Below are positions 13,285 through 25,129 of a DNA stretch of 64,000 nt, piece after piece (positions within the stretch are counted from its first letter, which is position 1; every line of letters begins with the position of its first letter). Source of the DNA: Moringa oleifera (lineage: Eukaryota > Streptophyta > Magnoliopsida > Brassicales > Moringaceae); assembly GCA_021397835.1 (NCBI GenBank), contig JAJFZO010000168.1, positions 1,674,001-1,738,000 on the forward strand. Reading direction: 5' to 3'. The notes below the pieces were generated by a model. The model was given only the letters and a program-made list of their open reading frames with translations. It searched no databases and was not told the DNA's origin. A program made the translations under genes and the position numbers.

Positions 13285-14070
13285 CAAGTCCCTAGGACTA
13301 GATGGCCTTGGTGCTAGATTGTACCAGAAATGTTGAAAGCTTGTAGATGATGACATCTTATCTTCAGCTCTAAATTGGTTTAATGTTAAGAAATTTTCAA
13401 TGCCTTTGAACAATGCCTATGTAGCCTTAGTGCCTAAATGTGAACATCTTAGCTTAATAAGAGACTTTAGGTCAATTGCGTTATGTAATTGAATTTACAA
13501 GATTGTGGTCAAGATCTTAACTAACAGGCTTGAGAAAATTATCAAAGTTGATCTCTGAAGCTCAATCTGCTTTTGTGCTGTAGAGATCCATTATAGATAA
13601 TGTCTTGGTAGCTTTCGAGCTAATTCATTATATGAAGAAATAAGCTAAAGTAAAGAGGAGGCAAGTTGCTCTTAAATCGGATATGAGCAGGCATGTGATA
13701 GAGTCTCTCGGGAATTTCTACAATTTATAATGCTATCTATAGGGTTTAATAGGAGATGAATGGATTGGATCATGATGTGTGTGTCTTTAGTTTCATATAC
13801 TATACTTCTTAATGGGTTTAAAGTTAGTCTCATCACTCCTAAAATAGGCTTACACAAAGTGGACATTCTTTGTCCCTATTTGTTTCTTTTATGTACTAAA
13901 GGACTATTAGTGTTGATTAGAAGAGTAGTCAATAGGGGTAGGCTTCATGGGTAAAAGATATATACTGGTGCTGTGGTCACGTATCTCTTTTTTGTTGATG
14001 GTAGTTTTTTCTACTTCAGAGATAATATAAAGAAAAGCATGACAATGACAAGAATTTTCATGGAGTATAA
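13285..14070 (+). pseudogene. LINE reverse transcriptase remnant
   Basis: Carries motifs in family order: GLDG...YQK, LVPK, the DFR-IALCN block, then the block before RSIIDNVLVAFELIHYMKK, KSDMSRHVIES (KLDMSKAYDRVEW-like) and FFVDGS at the catalytic D-D site. Internal stops and a changed active site mean no enzyme can be made. Confidence 0.8.
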
Positions 14071-15599
14071 ACAAACCTTAGGCTAGATAATTAAGTTTAA
14101 AAAATTCGATGTGTTTTTCAATGTTAACGTTGCAGCACCAAAGAAGAATTTAATTTTTAGATGCTTGAATATATTTATAGCTTTAGATACAAATAGTTTT
14201 TAAGACTTTCTTCATCGGTTGGCAAGAGTAAGAAAACAATTTTTCTTTTTATCAAAGAAATGCTGTGGAAAAGACTAAATGGATGAAAAAACAAACATTT
14301 ATTTAGAGTTACAAAAAAGATTTTAATCAAGACTATGGCACAAGCTTTTTTAACTTATTGCATGAGTTCTTTTCTATTGCCTATTTTCTTTGGTAAGGAA
14401 CTTTAGAGAATGCTCAATTCATTTTGATAGGGATCTAAATAAAATGGATCAAGGAAAATCCATTAGTTAAGTTAGAGTAGCCTTTACTTAAGGAAAAATT
14501 CTGGTGGTATGGGAATCAGAGACCTCCATGCATTTAGTCTGGGCTTACTTAGTAAGTAAAGTTGAAATTAGTCTCTAAAATGGATGCACTTGTAAGCGAG
14601 TTGCTTAGAGGCAATACTAGGCACAAAAGGGACTTTTTAAAAGCTTCATAAGGTCACAATCCAAGTTTCACTTGTAGAAACTTATGAAGTTCAAGAAAGC
14701 TGATTGAAGGGGACTGTAGATGGAGAATTGGTAGAGGTGATGAGGTACAAGTATGGGAAAACCCTTGGTTAAGGGTTTTGGGAAATTTCAAAATTCAAAC
14801 CTTTTTAATTGCTAAACTTCAATTCACTATGGATAAAGATCTTTGGATGCGTAACTCTAAACAGTGAGATATAAATTTATCAAATGATTTATTCTATGAA
14901 TGAAATGTCAAGGAGATCTTTAAGCTGGTGGTTGGAAATACTACACAGCATGACAGATTGATATGGCATCATTATAAAGATAAGACTTACACTGTAAAAA
15001 AATATAAGGTGGCTTTGACTGAGTAGCATAATATAGTGATCCTTAGCTATTGTCAAGCATCTGGCAGTTGCAACTACCTCCCAAAATCAAAGACTTTGTT
15101 TTGAATGTGTGCAAGGCTTTATTCCTATTAGAGTAGGCTAATTGAAAGGGCATTAAAATTTAGTGTGAATGTTCTTTTGTGGAACTTAGAATGGCTGAGC
15201 GTTCATATGCTAAAAATTGCTAGAGGGCTATTAGATTATTTTATAGGTAAAGTTCTTTCAGTGATTGGTTCTTCAATTTAATTAATGAATGGGTTAGACA
15301 AAATAAATAAAATCAAGCTCGTTGTGCTGCTTTAGAGCGTATGGGGAGCTAGAAATCGTGAGATTCGGCATGAAAAGCTAGCTGTTCATTAGAAAGTTGT
15401 TCAAGCTTGGTAGAATTTTATAAAAGTATGGATTGATGCCAAAAAACAATAAATTTCAGCAAGATTGTTTGCTAGACGTACAATTGCAAGGGTATAGGTA
15501 AAGCCACTCAAGGGCTATCTCAAATGCAACATAAGTGCAAGAATCTTTGTAGAACATTGTAAGGTTGGTATAAAAATAGTAATCAACAATAATAAATAG

Positions 15600-15897
15600 T
15601 AGATGGCTCTCAAGGTGGCTTAAGTAATTGATGGAAATCTCCTTCCTATAAGAACTAAAGGTTAGGCCCTTTTGAAAGCTCTTACTTACTTGGCTCAAGG
15701 TAATTTGGATCATTTGATTGTCATCCTCTAAAGCCATAGATGTCTTGGAGTTTGATGATTTTATTAATGATTGTAAGACATTATTATCACAATGTAATTC
15801 TTTTTCTCTTTATTATGTTAGCGGACAAGGGAATAATATGATTGATGTGCTAGCAGAGATCTTGACTTTTTGGTACAAGACTCTTTTTTTTAGTGCT
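15600..15897 (+). pseudogene. LINE-encoded RNase H remnant
   Basis: The frame at 15718-15897 reads SSSKAIDVLEFDDFINDC and ends YVSGQGNNMIDVLAE, the pattern of plant LINE RNase H C-termini (the E/S-D block and H-x-R-x-x-N-x-x-AD-x-LA). The expected His and Asp are replaced or displaced, in keeping with decay. Confidence 0.7.
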
Positions 15898-16153
15898 TAG
15901 TTATACAAAGATTTACCTGATTAATGAATTTTTTTAAAATTAAAAAACACAAGTTATTTTTAATATTTTGTGAATTCAAATTTATGATTTTTTTTTAAAT
16001 TTAATAAAATAAAAAGTGTGAAATGGACTGGACTGTCCTTCTGGGAAACCATGCTATGGGCCTCGAGGTGGATTCGTTCTGTACTTCTCTTGGTTCTGTA
16101 TCGGTACGGCCCGCTAGAAAAAAGGTTCTTCCGACCGGTGCGCACAGCTGTTT

Positions 16154-18550
16154 ATGGATCCCAAGAAGCACATGCGGTGCCATGACGGTGTTATCAATTG
16201 GAATGACAAAGAAGCACTTCGTAGTGCGAAAAAGCGCTTTGGCAGCGTCACTAACTCTTCCTGTTGCTCAGAATTTTTAGGAGGAATCGTCAGAGCAAAC
16301 AAAGTAAGGCAATCCGAAGCAGAAATGAAGTTGCAAAGGGTACAGCAGAGAGCTTCAAAACGCGGCCTCAGTCTTCCCCAGCAGCAATACTCCACTAAAC
16401 CCTACTTTTTCTATGGCCACCGCAAGCCTTCCCAGAACCGCCCTGTCGTCTACGGTGGCCTTTTCTCTAATCGCCAATCCGTTAACGAACGACCTCAGAA
16501 TGCCATCCAGCAGCAGTTCCAGCCGTTTGATCTCCAAAAGTGGGACCCAGACCACCGCACTTCATCACCACCATTCCAGAAAAATCAGTTATCAAAGATA
16601 GTATCTCAGCACCAGCAACTCTCTCTCTCTGCCTCCCAACGGCTCTCTCCAATAGCTCGCTTCATCCTTGATGCCTTCCGTAAGAATGGCGATCGATGGG
16701 GCCCCCCTGTTATCTTTGAGCTCAACAAGCTCCGTCGTGTCACCCCTGATCTTGTCGCCGAGGTGTTGAAGGTCCAAAATGCCCCGGTGATTGCCACCAA
16801 GTTCTTCCACTGGGCCGGGAAGCAAAAAGGGTACAGACATAATTATGCATCCTACAATGCTCTCGCCTATTGTCTTAATAGAAACGGTTATTTTCGTGCT
16901 GCTGATCAGTTACCCGAATTAATGGAGTCGCAAGGGAAATGCCCGACTGAAAAACAATTTGAGATATTGATTAGGATGCACACAGATAATAATCGGGGTT
17001 TAAGGGTTTATTATGTTTACGAGAAAATGAAAAAATTCGCTGTTAAACCTAGAGTTTTCTTGTATAATAGGGTAATGGATGCCTTGATCAAAACAGGTTA
17101 TTTAGATTTAGCATTATCTGTTTATGAGGATTTCAGAGGAGATGGCTTGGTAGAAGAGAGTGTTACCTTCATGATTTTGGTGAAGGGATTGTGTAAAGCA
17201 GGAAGGATAGAGGAAATGCTTGAGGTTTTGGGAAGGATGAGGCAGAATTTGTGTAAGCCAGACGTATTTGCCTACACAGCAATGGTCAGGGTTTTAGTTT
17301 CTGGGGGGCATTTGGATGGATGCCTGCAGATTTGGGAGGAAATGAGACAGGATGGGGTGGAGCCGGATGTGATGGCATATGCAACATTGATTATGGGGTT
17401 GTGCAAGGGAGGGAGGGTCCAGAAAGGTTATGAGCTGTTTAGGGAGATGAAGGAAAAGGCAATCTTGATAGATAGAGCTATTTATGGTGCATTGATGGAA
17501 GGGTTTGTGGTGGATGGCAAGGTTGGTTCTGCTTGTGATTTACTGAAAGATTTGGTGGATTCGGGGTATAGAACTGATCTTGGGATATATAATTCGATCA
17601 TTGTAGGTCTGTGTGATGCCAAGCAGGTTGATAAGGCATACAAGCTCTTCCAAGTTGCAGTCAAGGAGGATCTTGGGCCTGATTTTGTCACTGTAAATCC
17701 CATTTTGATGCGTTATGCAGAGACGAAGAGAATGGATGAATTTTGCAAGTTGCTTGATCAGATGCAGAAACTGGGATTTTCTGTGACTGATGATCTTTCA
17801 AAGTTCTTCTCATTTGCCGTTGAGAAGGAAAGAATTTTGATGGCATTAGAAGTCTTTGAGGAATTAAAAGTGAAAGGTTATTGCAGTGTTTCAATCTACA
17901 ATATTGTCCTGGAGGCTCTCCACAAGATTGGAGAGACCAAGAAGGCATTATCACTCTTTGGTGGAATGAAGAATTTTAAACTTGAACCTGACTCATCAAC
18001 TTACAGTATTGCAATTACATGTTTTGTTGAAAATGGTGAAATCCAAGAGGCATGTGTTTGTCACAATAAAATAATCGAGATGTCTTCTGTTCCCTCTGTC
18101 GCAGCTTACTGTTCTCTGGCTAGAGGTCTCTGCAAAGTTGGAGAGATTGAGGCAGCTATGATGCTAGTCCGTGACTGCTTAGGCAATGTAACAAGTGGGC
18201 CCTTGGAATTTAAGTACACGCTGACAGTTCTCCATGTATGTAAATCAGGTAATGCTGAGAAAGTGATTGAAGTATTGAATGAAATGATGCTAGAAGGTTG
18301 CTGTCCAAATGAAGTTATATACTCTGCTATCATCTCTGGTATGTGCAAACGTGGAACATTGGAAGAGGCAAGGAAGGTTTTCACAAACTTAAGAGAGCAC
18401 AAACTTCTAACCGAAGCAGATGCAATTGTGTATGATGAAATGTTAATTGAACATATGAAGAGAAAGACAGCAGATTTGGTGTTGTCGGGACTGAAATTTT
18501 TTGGTCTTGAGTCCAAGTTAAAAGAAAAGGGCTGCAGACTGCTATCGTGA
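16154..18550 (+). CDS. P-class pentatricopeptide repeat protein, At4g20740 (EMB3131)-like
   Basis: An intronless frame of 798 residues, as is usual for PPR genes. From ~residue 230 to ~780 it holds about fifteen 35-residue repeats, such as PDVFAYTAMVRVLVSGGHLD and EPDVMAYATLIMGLCKGGRV. No E, DYW or SMR domain follows, so it is P-class. Upstream, PYFFYGHRKPSQNRPVVYGG and SPIARFILDAFRKNGDRWGP are the conserved lead-in I associate with At4g20740. P-class PPRs bind single-stranded organelle RNA and stabilise, splice or help translate it; the Arabidopsis gene is listed as embryo-defective (from memory). Two starts are possible: Met at 16154, or Met58 at 16325. The first 30 residues look like the start of an unrelated family, so the 16325 start may be the true one. 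Confidence 0.9.
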   Translation: MDPKKHMRCHDGVINWNDKEALRSAKKRFGSVTNSSCCSEFLGGIVRANKVRQSEAEMKLQRVQQRASKRGLSLPQQQYSTKPYFFYGHRKPSQNRPVVYGGLFSNRQSVNERPQNAIQQQFQPFDLQKWDPDHRTSSPPFQKNQLSKIVSQHQQLSLSASQRLSPIARFILDAFRKNGDRWGPPVIFELNKLRRVTPDLVAEVLKVQNAPVIATKFFHWAGKQKGYRHNYASYNALAYCLNRNGYFRAADQLPELMESQGKCPTEKQFEILIRMHTDNNRGLRVYYVYEKMKKFAVKPRVFLYNRVMDALIKTGYLDLALSVYEDFRGDGLVEESVTFMILVKGLCKAGRIEEMLEVLGRMRQNLCKPDVFAYTAMVRVLVSGGHLDGCLQIWEEMRQDGVEPDVMAYATLIMGLCKGGRVQKGYELFREMKEKAILIDRAIYGALMEGFVVDGKVGSACDLLKDLVDSGYRTDLGIYNSIIVGLCDAKQVDKAYKLFQVAVKEDLGPDFVTVNPILMRYAETKRMDEFCKLLDQMQKLGFSVTDDLSKFFSFAVEKERILMALEVFEELKVKGYCSVSIYNIVLEALHKIGETKKALSLFGGMKNFKLEPDSSTYSIAITCFVENGEIQEACVCHNKIIEMSSVPSVAAYCSLARGLCKVGEIEAAMMLVRDCLGNVTSGPLEFKYTLTVLHVCKSGNAEKVIEVLNEMMLEGCCPNEVIYSAIISGMCKRGTLEEARKVFTNLREHKLLTEADAIVYDEMLIEHMKRKTADLVLSGLKFFGLESKLKEKGCRLLS

Positions 18551-18985
18551 TGAATCTTGCATGCTGGTAATGCTTTTTGATATTTTATTTTATTTGTTTG
18601 ATTTACTGCCAATATCTTTTACTCTGTTATGCAACTTGACCTTAAAGATTCCAACTTTTAATTGTTTGCTAGATTCCTGCAAGATTACTTTTGGCAGGTT
18701 GGTTTGGCATGGGTTCATGCCAGTCAGCCACATGATTGATTCAACCATTTTCTGAGTGATGGCCGCAGACTATTGAGCATTTATCTGCTTGCACGATGCC
18801 ACTACCATTCTGGGTAAGTTAGGTTGCCTTCAATTATTGAGTATGAGACTCGTCTCTTTGCGGAATAATGTGAAACTAAGCTGCTGTTTTGCCATTGTCA
18901 TACTTTCTTTGTTCAGTGTTCTTACCTGAAGTAAAAGTTTTCATCTATCATTCTGGAGTTTTGATTCTGTTGTCTTGTGGTTTGT
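18551..18985. other. Probable 3' region of the PPR gene
   Basis: Transcribed-looking, T-rich sequence directly after the PPR stop codon. No open frame of note. Confidence 0.4.
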
Positions 18986-18989
18986 GTGA

Positions 18990-19640
18990 TTTTTTGGATT
19001 AGGGATGTCTCTTCGTTCCCTCAATTCAGCAATAATCTGATCAGTAGTCAGATAAATGTAGAAAACTCTGCTGAAGAATGCAATGGAGCATATTGTGTTT
19101 CCGAGGATAATTTGCAGAAGGCTCTTGAGGAGAATACTTGTCTCAAGGTAAAGTAGAAAGAACACAAGAAGCTCCCGAGAGCATTGGAGTCTAAATTCTG
19201 ATCTGTATAGATGTAGAAAGACATGACATTTCGGTTATGGTCTAACGATATAGTTATTTCTAACTTGCTTCAACAGCTGAAAAGGATGAAGGATGTTTTT
19301 AAAGGCATCTACAGGCTCTGAAGCCATTAAATGTTTAAGCCATCAGGTTCATAGTGTATGTAATATTAATCTCTTAAGAGACATTTATATGCCTAATTGC
19401 TATCAGGAAAGGAAAAAGTTTCAGCTGTTTTATAATATAAAGTTAGAATCTACTAAAATATGGATGCTTATAAATTTGTTTGTGGAGAGCTAGGAGATTC
19501 AGGAAAGAACTTGATTTTCTGTCATGTATCATGCTCTGCTCCTGAATATAGGTGAAAATGAACTGGAGGTTCTGGGGCTGAAGGTGTAAGTTCTGCTCAG
19601 CTGAGCAATGTATTAACCGCCAAGTTCACAGAGGAAGGTA
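18990..19640 (+). pseudogene. Orphan exon-like fragments of an unidentified gene
   Basis: Three pieces look like exons. One is ~19001-19147, after a TTAG acceptor and before CAAG|GTAAAG, encoding FSNNLISSQINVENSAEECN and then SEDNLQKALEENTCLK. A second, from ~19277 after CAACAG, encodes LKRMKDV and soon stops. A third, ~19575-19637, encodes SSAQLSNVLTAKFTEE and ends AG|GTAAAAG. I do not recognise the family. They may be a gene remnant, or 3' exons of a longer PPR transcript. Confidence 0.4.
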
Positions 19641-19644
19641 AAAG

Positions 19645-22265
19645 CGTTGCTTCTCTAATACTGGTAGTGCCATTTGTCAGTTAAAAGTTGTAAAAGGCTT
19701 ATCCACATATTTAAAAAAAAAGTGTTGTGAGAGGCTTATCATTAAGGTCTTTCATGTTCAAGATCATTTAGTTTTAAAGCAGCTTGTATATAAGATTGCA
19801 GGCAAACAAATTTAATTGAACGGTCCTCAGATATCTTTTTACTGTGAAATGAGTAGGCATGACTATGGACAGCAGACTGACTTGGATCACAACCTTGGCA
19901 TGGTTTCTGAAATGTTGGTTTGAGTACAACCGTTTCTGAGTTACTTTATATAAACTACTTTGATATTTTAGATGTTCGGTGCTTCTTTCAGACCAGATAT
20001 TTAAGAAGTCTTGTTCTTCTTTACCACTATTTTAGTTACGTAACACAAAATTTGGGTGTCCCCAAGTTTAGATAATCATTAGAGATCTTCCAACCTCTAG
20101 AACTCCTTAGTACTTAAGGCTGAACCAGGAGAAAGACAGGAAGTATATAACCAGAAGAGATAAATAATATGCCAGGATTGCCAATGTTGTACCTGTATAT
20201 TATTGTGTTTCATTTTCACTTCCATTTTCCTCTTAAAGCACATGGCACTGGGTAAGATGCAAACCAATCAATAGGGATAAAGGCACCCAGAACAATGTCA
20301 TGTTACCTATTTTGCTCATCATTGCAGTTCTTTCATATGAGGAATCTGCATCCCTTTTTTTTTCTTCTTCAAGTCTGAACTGACATGCTCAACTAAAATC
20401 CTAAAAAACTTTTTGAGGTTTGGGCGTAGTTCATTTAAGATTCTGAGCTTATTTATTTATTTTGGGGGATGTCAATCAACACCCTGATGTTATCACTATT
20501 AGCATATGAAGGTGAAACTGTTAAAATTCTAAGCAAAAACTGTTAAAATTCTAAGCAAAATGAACAAAATACTCTTAATAAAAATCTCAGGTTACAACTG
20601 TTCTTTTGACTATGTAACACATCCGAAGTAATTTAAAACAATATTTTAAACCAATCTTCCTGGACTGTTGAATTTGTATTAACTGCATCATCTTATTATA
20701 GAATGGCTAGCTGAGGAAAATTTTAACAGTCTTCTATTTTTTCTTGTATAAAAAAATCATGGTGCTTTTACTTATAGCTAACTCTCCCCTCCCTTTCACT
20801 AGTGTTTATTTGTTAATTTGTTAACAACAGATTGATCATCTCTTGTGGCTTAACATGCTTCTCACACAGTTGCCCTGACAACTCCTTTTATGTCTGTGGG
20901 CATGCCAGGTTAGAGTTTTGCCTAACATCTGAGTATCCTTTAGCTTGTATCACCAGCAACAGTTTTTTCATAGGAATGTCCATTAGACTAAGTACCGTGT
21001 TCTTTTTTGCTTCATATGTTTAACAAATGTATTCACAATATATCTATATGTGGTGCAACTTACCTTTGTTTGGTTTGTCCAGCTCATCATGGTCATATCT
21101 AATCATAATTATTCTTTCAATATTTGTTTTGGCAGATTTGGTTCCATACAGCTAGAACTCTGTTGGTGCTTGATTCTTAATGACTTCATGCAAATGTTGA
21201 ACCTGACCTGAAACTGTCCACTACATTCTTATAAAATCATCTTAGTAAGGCTTACATTTAACTGATCGCAAGACTGTAATAGAAGAAATCTGCAAGTTAA
21301 TTGAGTTGACAAATTTCACATTCTTATGACTAATATGATATTCAGTTATTTGGGTAGCAGACATTGTGTAAACAAAACTTTGAAGTTCCTTTGGATGCAT
21401 TTTTTGTTGTCTCTCAATCCATATTCATTTATTGTCTTTCTAAGTAATCGATGTGCGACATTAGCTATGCTAAAGTGTACTATGTAATCTGTCCTGTGGT
21501 TTGCATCGGTTATTGTATTGATGTATTGAAGCCGGACATCTAGTAAGATCAGTATGAATCCATTGATTAGATGAGGGAGTTCTGTCTTAGTTTTGGCTAG
21601 TGCAGTGAAATTATTAGTTTTAAACGGATGCAATCTGCTGTTATTGGAAGAAAAATGTTGCAAGCTCCAATATTCACTTACAAAGATGATGTTGGAGAAG
21701 ACCGATGGTTATCCATTTTTACATGAATTGACTTTCTTATTCAGTTTTCTTTGTTATTTAAGGATTTATTGTTGTTGGTTTTCTTTAATTAATTTGTTCT
21801 TAGGTATTCCTGTAAAGAAGGGTTTTCACATGTTGCATGTACTTTGCATAGGCCGAAGGCAATCGAGCAGTGGACTAAAGCCCCACTTTCGAATAGGACC
21901 TCACTTGAATTAGTTTAATTTTTTTAATAGTTTTATTAAGTTGGTAAATATTATTTTAATGTTTTTATGAAATTGTCTCAGCGATAATGGATGGATTGAT
22001 GAGTGTTGAAATCTTGAGTTTTTCTTGTTGGTAGCAGATTTAACATGAGTATATATGGAGAGAAATAATACCAAGAAGGCGGCGCGATTCTAGCTATTAA
22101 GGTAAAGAAGAAGATTTTTGAATTTGATGAAAGGGAGATGGAGGAGTAGTGAGGATAACGGAGTAGATAAAAGGGCAAACATGTATCTTTGTTTTTTACA
22201 AAGGATGACTTGAACCAGTTTTAGTTGTTGATCAATAGTTTGGTCATAACAAAAAGGAAAAAAAA
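19645..22265. other. Intergenic DNA without a supported gene
   Basis: Mixed sequence with short open frames (20832-21023, 21346-21663 minus, 21593-21913) that show no domain, no codon bias and no splice structure. A perfect 22-base tandem duplication lies at 20515-20558. Confidence 0.45.
20515..20558. repeat. Perfect 22-bp tandem duplication
   Basis: Two adjacent identical copies of a 22-base unit, 20515-20536 and 20537-20558, each containing CTGTTAAAATTCTAAGC. Confidence 0.9.
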
Positions 22266-23804
22266 GTTGGATGAGGAAGAGAAGAAAGGGCAGCAAAGTT
22301 TCGTTAGTTGTTGTGGGGTCAAATGAGGATGGTGTATTTCTAAGGTTGTTCGAGATTGTTAGAGGTAGAGAGAGATCGATCATTATGCTAGATCATGGTG
22401 AACGTTTCTGTTGGTGGAGGCTGGTAAGGAATAAATATAGGTGGATAGGAATCAAGGGAGAAAAGAAGGAATTCATAGCAAGGAAAAAACAAGAGGCATA
22501 TACAACGAGGAAGGATAATGACGACTAGAGTTAGGCAGCTATCATATCATAGAAATGGGTTCTTGAGCATGTGCTCATTGTGGCGATGGGTGCACAAATA
22601 ATGTGAAAGGCGAGCAACAATCGAGAAAAAGGCTTGTAAGCTATGCTAATAAATAGTGAAAGCAGGTGGTGGTCGATGATATGTGTACAGTGGGTGTTGG
22701 TCAAGGTGCATGTTAATTAGGTTTTTTGTTTTTGGGTAACTGTATGAAGAAGGTAAATAAAGTGGATCAAGATTCTATCGAGTTTGGGCCTACTTTGAGT
22801 TGAAAGCCTAAAACATTTAAGAAGTGTGAGTTTATAGAAAAAGTTTTGAATGTGCCAAGATTCAGTAATCAGAGTGAGCCATTGTATGGATTAAGCGAGG
22901 CAAAGAATCAGGTGGGAAAGGAAATAAGGTGTATTGTAGGTTATTAAGTTGCCTTTGTTTTTGGATTTAGGCAAAAAGGAAATGAAGCAAGAGAGTTTCA
23001 GATTATGGGCCTAAATAGATTGAATGGAGAAAAAGTTGAGTTGTGGAGAATTACCCTCAATCTAAAGGAAATAGGTCTAAGCAGTGGGTCGAACAAGCGA
23101 GTAAAACTAAACTTAGTATGTAAATCCTTCACAAAAGTCAATGGAGATATGAAAATCAATTCTTAATATGTTAGAAAGTGTTAGAAGGTTAGTGGTAGAA
23201 TGATATCACTGATGATGGGGATGACTCAAGCGACTGAGTGTGAACACTAATAGAGCGGTTGAGATCTTTTTCTAATTAGAAAAGCATGCGGGAGATGTTG
23301 AGGCACATGGTTCATACAATGGTTATCCCAAATCAAGTATGCCTAATCACCAAGATGAGTCATTTGAGTATTTGTGTGGGTAACTGGGATATGGTTGGTG
23401 ATGAGCAAGGGTTGAAGGCTACGTTGTTGGCAATCTGTGCCAAGAAAGTGAGGGAGATTAGGGGTACTAAACATGATGGAATGGATATTGGATCGAGTGG
23501 TAGAGATATTGTTGATAAAGTGGTATATGACAAGGTTAATGATTAAGAAACTTCCAAGAGGGCAATGGTTTTGGCCAATATATGCAAGTCTCTAAATCTT
23601 AACTTTAAAGGTCTGAAAGACGAAACTTTTACTCTGTTCATAAATCTAAGGGAAAGGAAGTGATGTAGAAGAGGAGTGGGTGGGTTGTAGGCAGAGAGTT
23701 ACGTAGATTTGAATTTAAGATAAATTATGATAAGGAAAGGAGTGGAAAGGAAAAAGATAGTGGGATTTTGAAGAGTTTAGGAAGTAACAAATCCTATGGT
23801 TCTT

Positions 23805-24500
23805 AAATTGTTAATTCGGATGTCACGGGGATTGATGGCATGAACAAGAGAGTTATCATCAAGCAGTTATTGAGCAAGCGAAAGGTGGATTTAGTGTGTT
23901 TACGAGAGAAGTAGATAGAGGAGATAGAGCCAGGAATGGTGAATAACTTGTGGAGTAGACAAGATTTTGAATTAAAGTGTAAGGCATCATAAAGAAGGCT
24001 AAGATGTATACTCATTTGTTAGAAGAGTACTATTTAAAAATTATTGGAATATTAGGACGACTCTTAATCTTTGTCCTATAGTTTCGAAATAGAGGATAAG
24101 AAAATTAAATAGATGCACACAAGAATGTGTGGGAATTGTAGTAAAGGAGAAAGGCATGCTCGCTGGGATGACTTGCGAGATTGCTAGGGATTAGGGGGTG
24201 GGAGCCAGTGGGTGATAGGAGGAGACTTTAGGTAGGTTAGATTTCCATGTGAACTTGTAAGGGTTAGACGAGAAGGAGCTTTGTCGGGTGAGTTAGAGAG
24301 ATAATGTCAAATTTAAAATTGCATAATTTATCATTAATTGAAGGGTTGTATACATAGTTGAATATGAAGGAGAATCCTTCTTTATCCTAGTTGGAAAAAT
24401 TTTTGGTTTCAGGCAGTTAAGAAAAAAGTTTTTTAGATATATGGTTGTTATTGCCAAGATCAATTTCAAATCATAATCCAGTAATGATGGTGGTAAGAGA
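23805..24500 (+). pseudogene. LINE endonuclease remnant
   Basis: Blocks in family order: NKRVIIKQLLSKRKVDLVCL, then PGMVNNLWSRQDFELKCKAS, WVIGGDFR (the GDFN metal-site block), FLVSGS and LPRSISNHNPVM (the SDH block, here SNH). The Asp-to-Asn change at the SDH motif and many stops show it is inactive. Confidence 0.75.
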
Positions 24501-25129
24501 TTTTAAATGGGGGTCTGTTTCAATTTAAGTTTGAAAACATGTAATTACATGTGAAAGATTTTGATCAACTTGTGAAGAAATGATGGAAGGAGGCAAGGGA
24601 GGAAGGTAATGCTAATTTTATGGTTGTGAAGAAACTAATAATAGTTAAGGTAGAGGTGAAAAAAAATGGAGAAATGAGTTTGCAAATTTGGGACAATGAA
24701 AAGATAAATTATGAAGGGACTTGTAAGAGTTAAATAGTGCTATTATGGGTGGAAATGTGACATGGAAAGTTAAGCAAGGAGCATGAAAGTGAATAATGAA
24801 CTAATGCAGTTGTTGAAATTAGAAAAAATATCATATAGGTAAAAATTGAAGGTATTGTGGTTGAGAAAATGGGATAATATCATTGCTTTCTTTCATAGGA
24901 CAACAAATACCACAAAAGATGCAACTACTTAAGGAAGATCTAGATTGAGTATGAAAGGTTACTTGAAGGTGAAGAGTTAAAGGACGTGGTAAAGAACTTT
25001 TATAAAGAGTTGTACAAGGAATTAAAGGATTGGATGTCGAAGTTGGAAGGAGAAGAATTTAGGTAGGTCAATATTGAATTAAGGACCACATTGAGGGGTA
25101 GTTTGGGGAGGAAGAAATATGGAATGTTT

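Larger units (their letters stand above)
11560..15900 (+). mobile_element. Decayed LINE (L1-type with RNase H), plus strand
   Basis: The element reads left to right but is broken by many stops and frameshifts. The endonuclease start is visible near 11998-12090 (GLGNPWAMTTLKELIRT), followed by a later endonuclease block with FPEKRRERRC at ~12298-12330. Reverse transcriptase blocks lie at ~13290-14060: GLDGLGARLYQK, NNAYVALVPKCEH, DFRSIALCN and a decayed active site reading FFVDGS rather than FADDS. A GRGDEVQVWENPWL-like zinc-finger lead-in is at ~14730. The end of the RNase H domain (YVSGQGNNMIDVLAE) is at ~15800-15860. An ORF1 region is not clear; 11560-11980 may be its remnant. No target-site duplication was identified. 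Confidence 0.85.

Noticed and set aside
16023..16280. 85-residue plus-strand frame overlapping the PPR start
   Set aside because: Different frame from the PPR protein, no domain, and the same DNA is explained by the PPR N-terminus or leader.
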